From NCBI GenBank assembly GCA_033060915.1, contig CM065384.1, forward strand, positions 12,800,001 to 12,864,000: DNA of 64,000 nt. Direction: 5' to 3'. This DNA comes from Euryodendron excelsum (Eukaryota > Streptophyta > Magnoliopsida > Ericales > Pentaphylacaceae). A model generated the notes under the pieces. That model made no database searches. It had not been told where the DNA came from and was given only the letters and a program-made list of their open reading frames with translations. Positions 59,186-64,000 of this stretch are shown here, one piece after another (within the stretch, counting starts at the first letter, position 1; every line of letters starts with the position of its first letter). The position numbers and the translations under genes are program-made.

Positions 59186-61800
59186 CGAGCGTAAACGTCC
59201 ATGCTATACTGAGGAGCAATTAAGTGCCATGGTTGTCTGCCCGATTTCGCGCATACTACGAGCATGTGCGAATAAGGATAATGGTAGATCATTCATTTTC
59301 CGCAATCACATGACGGAGGATTCAGAGACATCGCATATTTCTTATTCCCTTTCGTGCCTACTGGATTTGTAACAATCTCAGCAGAACCTTGACCTCTGTA
59401 ATTGAAATATAATAACATGATCATTGTATTACGCATTTAGAAATATAGAATTCTAGCAATAAGCGAGACAACTATATACACTTTTCAAAATTTATGATGA
59501 TCCCCTGATTGAGCTTGATACTCTTCTATCTTGTCTTGCATTTCGCTTACGTACCTTAACCCCTTAGTTGAATCACGCTCAATTTTCCTTCATTTGTTAT
59601 TGAAAGTATTAATCAAGCAATAGAAGGTAAGTTGAACACATGCAGTTATGGACAAATCTCGTGCACCTCTTAATACATTGTTATAGCACTTTGAATCATT
59701 GTTGGTTGTAACTCCCCGACAATAACTTCCATCATGTGCCAATGTCCACTTTGTAGGGTTCTCTCTGCACAACTTGTTGTACGTCGGCTCACATAATTTT
59801 TTAATTGCTTCTATTACCTCGTCAAGTTTACGCACCTGATGGGCATTTTCAGCTTTCTATATAAGATCCTTAACTTTAGCGTTACCGAACTTTGTTTAGT
59901 AATTACTTCAAAAGTGCCTAAGGCAATATCTATGGAATCCAGGTGTTTGTCCTAGTCGTGATCTTTCCCATTCACGTTTGACGTCGCTCAATATAGTGGC
60001 ATGTCGATCAAAAATCAAAGTGATTCTTTTCTACCCTGGCATAATAATATGCCTGACATTGTAGATAAACCATGCCCAATCACGACAATTTGATTCAACT
60101 AGGGCTAAAGCTAAGGGAAAAATATTTTTTCTCACTATTCTAGTTGTAGCAATCAACATAACTCCTGTGTATTTTTCGTAAAGATGGATACCGTCGATAC
60201 CTATCATTGAAGGGCAGTGCTTGAAGCCTTCAATGAATGGCTGAAATGCCTAAAATATTCTGTCTAGAGCAACTTCGCCCATTTGTCTAATGTCATGTGT
60301 TTGTGAAATCACAGCTGTGCCCAGGTTCTTGAACTCCAGCATTCTCATATACCTTAGAAACTTTTCGTATAACTCATCCCAATCACTAAATACCATCGCA
60401 ATGACTTTTGTTCTTCTAAACCATGCTTTCTTATAGGACGCTCTGAAACTAGCATTATTTGTTATATTCTTCACTATGGATGCTATCTTTCAACCAGGGT
60501 TTTCATGTACACCAAAATATCTAAACGAATACTTAAACTTTACAAAAGAAGAACATGAATACATAAATTTATATGTCTCAGTTTAAATTAAAAACTCATA
60601 ACAACTTACTGCAACTTGGGACATAATCATGTGTGCAATGGATGTTGAATTTAGATTGCGGCGATCCAAACTGTTCATCCCATGTAAACAGGTATGCAGC
60701 CCGGGGTATTGTGTGATCTCAAAGAAAGTATGATTTTTCTTCAAACACGCAAGCAGTTTCCATGGACAATCGTGGATACACTTGGTACTCCATAGTTTTT
60801 TGTTTGTTTTTACAACATAATAATGTTTGTTTTTTTTCACATGATACCAGTTACATGCACTAATCACTGCATTTTTATCTTTGAAAACCATTCCTTTTGC
60901 AAACTCCGAATTTGTATCTGACCATGTCCAACCGCGATCATATAAATTTTGACCAGTTATGCTATCATCTACCCCATCTAGGTTCGTAAAAAGGGCACGA
61001 GAGTATCATTCAAGTCAACAATGTTCACTTGTTCGTGTCCATCGTCATTGGAGTCATATTTTCTTCATTTTTCATCAAAACATCAATATTTTCGTCTGAT
61101 TCAACGGACTAAACATCGCCATCTTCATTTACCCGTCTCCCTCTCTTATCTAAGCCACTGAGCCGTTCTATGGGATCCATACTTGCACTGGAACCTCCCA
61201 CCTCTGCACACCCCAATTGGCCTGGAACATATTCTGGGTGAGGCGTAGCTGGAATGCGAAAATCTTGAAATTGTTGAAAATTACTCCGGCCCTCCGAGTA
61301 ATCCTCATTTGGGCTGAAAAGGTTAAACATTCATTGTCCCGACGCATCTGTACCCTATGCGCTTTAACTACTCTGCTCAAGTGTAAGCATTCTAGTAAAT
61401 GGCTCCAATGTCAATACATCACCCCCCCATGACGAGAGTTCATCGTAAGACTAGACATCTTCCCAATTCACATCTGCCACACTGGTGGTCATTGTGCTCC
61501 CTTCATTGATAACGTATATTTCAACACAATACAGATCAGTATATCTCAAAGGGAGATTCAAGACAGTTTGCAATGTCATGTGGTCATTGACCGGCAACTT
61601 CTTATATACCAGGACTTTTTCAATTCGTTGATAAGCGTATCCACATATAAACTTTATATTTACATGTTCTCCATACTCAACCATCACAGGCATGATCATG
61701 TCCTGTAACCTAGCAAGTGAGGTTTTCAGTTCTACATCATAGCAGTCGCTAGCCTCTATATCATAGGCTATGCCTTTTTGGCAATCCTTTACTATCTTCC
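59185..61800 (-). pseudogene. MULE (mudrA-like) transposase, broken
   Basis: Read right to left. An N-terminal block (VEYGEHVNIKFICGYAYQ, 61451-61699) is followed by a Ser/Asp-rich linker. The MuDR DNA-binding domain lies at 60583-60891 (VFKDKNAVISACNWYHVKK, then KCIHDCPWKLLAC and YPGLHTC). The MULE transposase core lies at about 59870-60270 (HCPSMIGIDGIHLYEKYTG with the first Asp, IFPLALALVESNCRDWAWF, then LIFDRHATILSDVKREW with the second Asp and a CLRHF block). A C-terminal SWIM zinc finger lies at about 59185-59345 (NPPSCDCGK, then YHYPYSH with the third Cys changed to Tyr). Several stops and frameshifts interrupt it. Confidence 0.82.
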
Positions 61801-62014
61801 CTGCTCCCCCCCACCCCCAAAAAAAATAAAATAATAGTAATAAAACATTACCAATGTCATCATTACTTAGCTGTGTCTATCATCAAACACATATATTACA
61901 AACAAATAATTTCGATAAAAGAAAAGATCCATATTGACACTATTTTTCCTTTATCGATACTTTATATAGAATAATTGCTAATTTAATTCTTGCAATTAAA
62001 AGCAAGGCTATGTT

Positions 62015-62377
62015 CAAGGAACTAAATTTCCATTTGTTCCCACCGAAACAACCTAAACGTTTCCATTTTCTAAGGGATCGAAACAAAACACTAGTGGAAT
62101 GACGAAACACTATTATTACAATCAAAACACACTGAAACATAGAAAAATACACCAAAACACAATGCTATATACCTAAATAATAAGTTGTATTAATCCAAAT
62201 TTAAAATTTTTGTAAAAGGTGTACAATTTTTATACAAAAAATTATATTTTACTATTTTAATATTTGTCACTTTTGAAATATTTCCGAAATATTCCGAAAC
62301 ATTTTCGAAATGTTTCCAAAACGTTTCCATTTCCAAGCCAACCGAAACGACCCCTCGAAACGAAATTTTAATCCTTG
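62015..62377 (+). mobile_element. hAT-type MITE, CAAGGA family, copy 3
   Basis: 363 bp, bounded by CAAGGAACTAAATTTCC and AAATTTTAATCCTTG. Flanks GCTATGTT (62007-62014) and ACTATGTT (62378-62385) agree at 7 of 8 bases. Closest in sequence to copy 1. Confidence 0.88.
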
Positions 62378-62385
62378 ACTATGTT

Positions 62386-63600
62386 AGCAATACAAGAAAG
62401 GAAATATCAATGGATCACTCATATATCGATCACTCATATAGAGACATATTAATGGATCACTCATGTTTTTAGAAAAGGACATTTTCAAAGAGAGAGAGAG
62501 AGAATTAAGATTCCAATATTCTGCAGCTACCTTGTCTGGGACCTAGTTCATTAGGCCTAACATTTAAAGCCGAACCACAATCTCACAATTACATAAATTC
62601 TAGTAAGCGAAGTCAAAGGGTCAACTAATCTTATCAAATTGACTCAACATAACTAGATAACTTCCTGTGACAAAGAAATCTCAAAACATGTGAATGTATA
62701 TGTTAACTTTGACTAAGGTTAATACAAAGTGGTCAGAATCTAAGGGTTAGCATTAACAAAGAGTCAGTTTAGAATCGGAATGAGGCAAATGTGAAACAAT
62801 GTAGGTTGAGTCATTATAATCCATACCAAACATTGTCTATTGGTTATTTCTTCTTGCTAATAATTAGGGTATATAGGTTTTTGATCATTGGTATTGCTTA
62901 GGTATGCAGTGATGTTAAGGGTCTATTCCTTATTTATATTTTGCTTTTTTTGTTCCCTTTCAATAAGTTCTACTATTTATATTAACCCGTGTAGAAATTG
63001 CTTAGCTCACTGTGGAGATTAATGACACAGCCCCAAATTTTATTTCGGTTTATGTTGAATTTCTTGAGTCAAGCTTGAGACACTAAGGCTTAGCTCAGGT
63101 TCTTAGTTTGCAACCTTTAGGCATCCCATCCTGCCATATTATCCTATTTTTCATAGCAAATGGCAATGGCAAACAACAAGTGGCAAACAAAATCTACTTT
63201 TCATTCACAAAATTTGAACTCAATGCCAAAGCCATTTTCACCAAAAACTACAATAAATTGAAGAAGAAAAACAAAAAAAAACATACTGGGATGTGGTGGG
63301 TCCTCCAGAAACAAAGAAACATACTAGGAAAATACATGCTTAACTAAAAAAAACAATGAAATGGTACCTCAGGTAGCTCTTCTAGACGAGTCTAGACTCT
63401 ATCAGCTTGCGGTGAGACAACCTAATAACTCTGAGCAACAGAGTGTGAGAGACGGAAGGCAGGGTGAGCAACTCTTGAAAGAGACCCACGAGTGAGATTA
63501 GAAGGGAGAGGGAGGGAGAGAGAGACCCATGATTGAGATCAGAAGGGATAGAGAGGGAGAGACAAACGACGACTGAGAGAGTGAGAGTGAGAGAGATGAA
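62386..63600. other. intron/flank stretch without recognised feature
   Basis: GA-rich runs near 62490-62505 and 63480-63595. No coding region or named element. Confidence 0.4.
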
Positions 63601-63626
63601 CGATGCGATCTAGGGTTTTTGTCCCA

Positions 63627-63659
63627 GTTAAAAACGCCATTTCAAATGGCATTTTTAAC
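63627..63659. repeat. 33-bp near-perfect palindrome
   Basis: Arms of 16 bp (63627-63642 and 63644-63659) with one G:T-type mismatch, centred on C at 63643, built on GCCATTT/AAATGGC. A related AACGCC...GAAATGGCG block lies at 63762-63790. It may be part of an unrecognised transposon end. Confidence 0.6.
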
Positions 63660-64000
63660 TACAAAAACACACTTCTGTACGCTGTTGTACTTTCATACAC
63701 TTCGTATTTTCCTTGTTACTTGAAGGAAATACAACGTAAAAACACCATTTCAAAAAGCATTTTTATTTAAAACGCCTTTTGAAATGGCGCTCAATCTGAG
63801 ATACTAAATTAAGTTGAATCAGCACCCAGGTTGAGGATAAAGGAAAAAAAAGGGATGTGTCAAGGAAATTAGCCTCTAATTTGCTGGAGAAGGTCATTCT
63901 TGGTCTATTCCCACTCATCAACCATCAAGCTGAGGTATCATAAATGAATGGGGAACCTCTGTGATGTTATCCTACTAAAGTTACATTTACTGTTTAGTGT

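Noticed and set aside
56335..64000. Next host exon after exon q
   Set aside because: Searched by eye for the expected continuation of the helical domain after NSGGTSW and found none; it must lie beyond the window or have diverged past recognition.

Overview
This is plant nuclear DNA, very probably from an angiosperm. One spliced plant gene runs through it, the non-coding bulk is degraded Ty1/copia, Ty3/gypsy, LINE, SINE, hAT, Harbinger, MULE and TRIM elements, and there is a nuclear copy of the plastid ndhI gene. I cannot fix the species.

The backbone of the window is one plus-strand gene. Seventeen exons between 9184 and 56334 encode about 479 codons of a large multi-domain protein. It matches, from memory, the plant protein of the Arabidopsis At1g18270 type: two tandem 6-phosphogluconate/3-hydroxyisobutyrate-dehydrogenase-like modules, followed further on by a DUF1537 kinase-like part and a class II aldolase. 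The first exon(s) lie left of the window and the DUF1537/aldolase exons lie to the right, so the locus exceeds 47 kb. The six exons of module 1 (81, 81, 77, 55, 49, 138 nt) have exactly the same lengths and phases as the six of module 2. That supports both the exon calls and an ancient intragenic duplication.

Layout. 1-9183 (first visible intron): a Ty3/gypsy element on + cut by the window edge (1-~4440), a plastid ndhI fragment (~4860-5100), and degenerate minus-strand LTR elements (~5900-9040). 9433-28678 (19.2-kb intron): a minus-strand copia fragment (~12.0-13.98 kb), then a plus-strand LINE (~13.98-28.49 kb) broken by three insertions. These are a hAT-like element (15113-~16842, itself carrying another hAT at 15891-16668), a complete 10.7-kb copia element (17068-27723, minus) and a TRIM (28155-28456). 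29088-32290: a short copia-like LTR element holding a hAT MITE and TRIMs. 33907-42124: a TIR element, a DUF4283 LINE ORF with a SINE inside, a third TRIM, a second long hAT-like element, a diverged ~0.5-kb repeat and a long poly-G tract. 43849-52174: a gypsy-like element with gag and protease but no pol, a Harbinger-type MITE with a 46-bp palindrome, and a LINE 3' fragment. 52399-55256: an RTE-LINE relic. 56335-64000: a second TRIM family, a second DUF4283 LINE fragment, a MULE transposase pseudogene on - and a third hAT MITE.

Every transposon gene seen is broken by stops or frameshifts. The host exons are open and spliced by GT-AG borders, with one GC-AG exception. The most notable items are the exact exon-length duplication, the copia element with an extra ORF carrying a 'putative plant transposon protein' domain, the hAT MITE family with 8-bp target duplications, and the TRIM family with primer-binding sites and target duplications.
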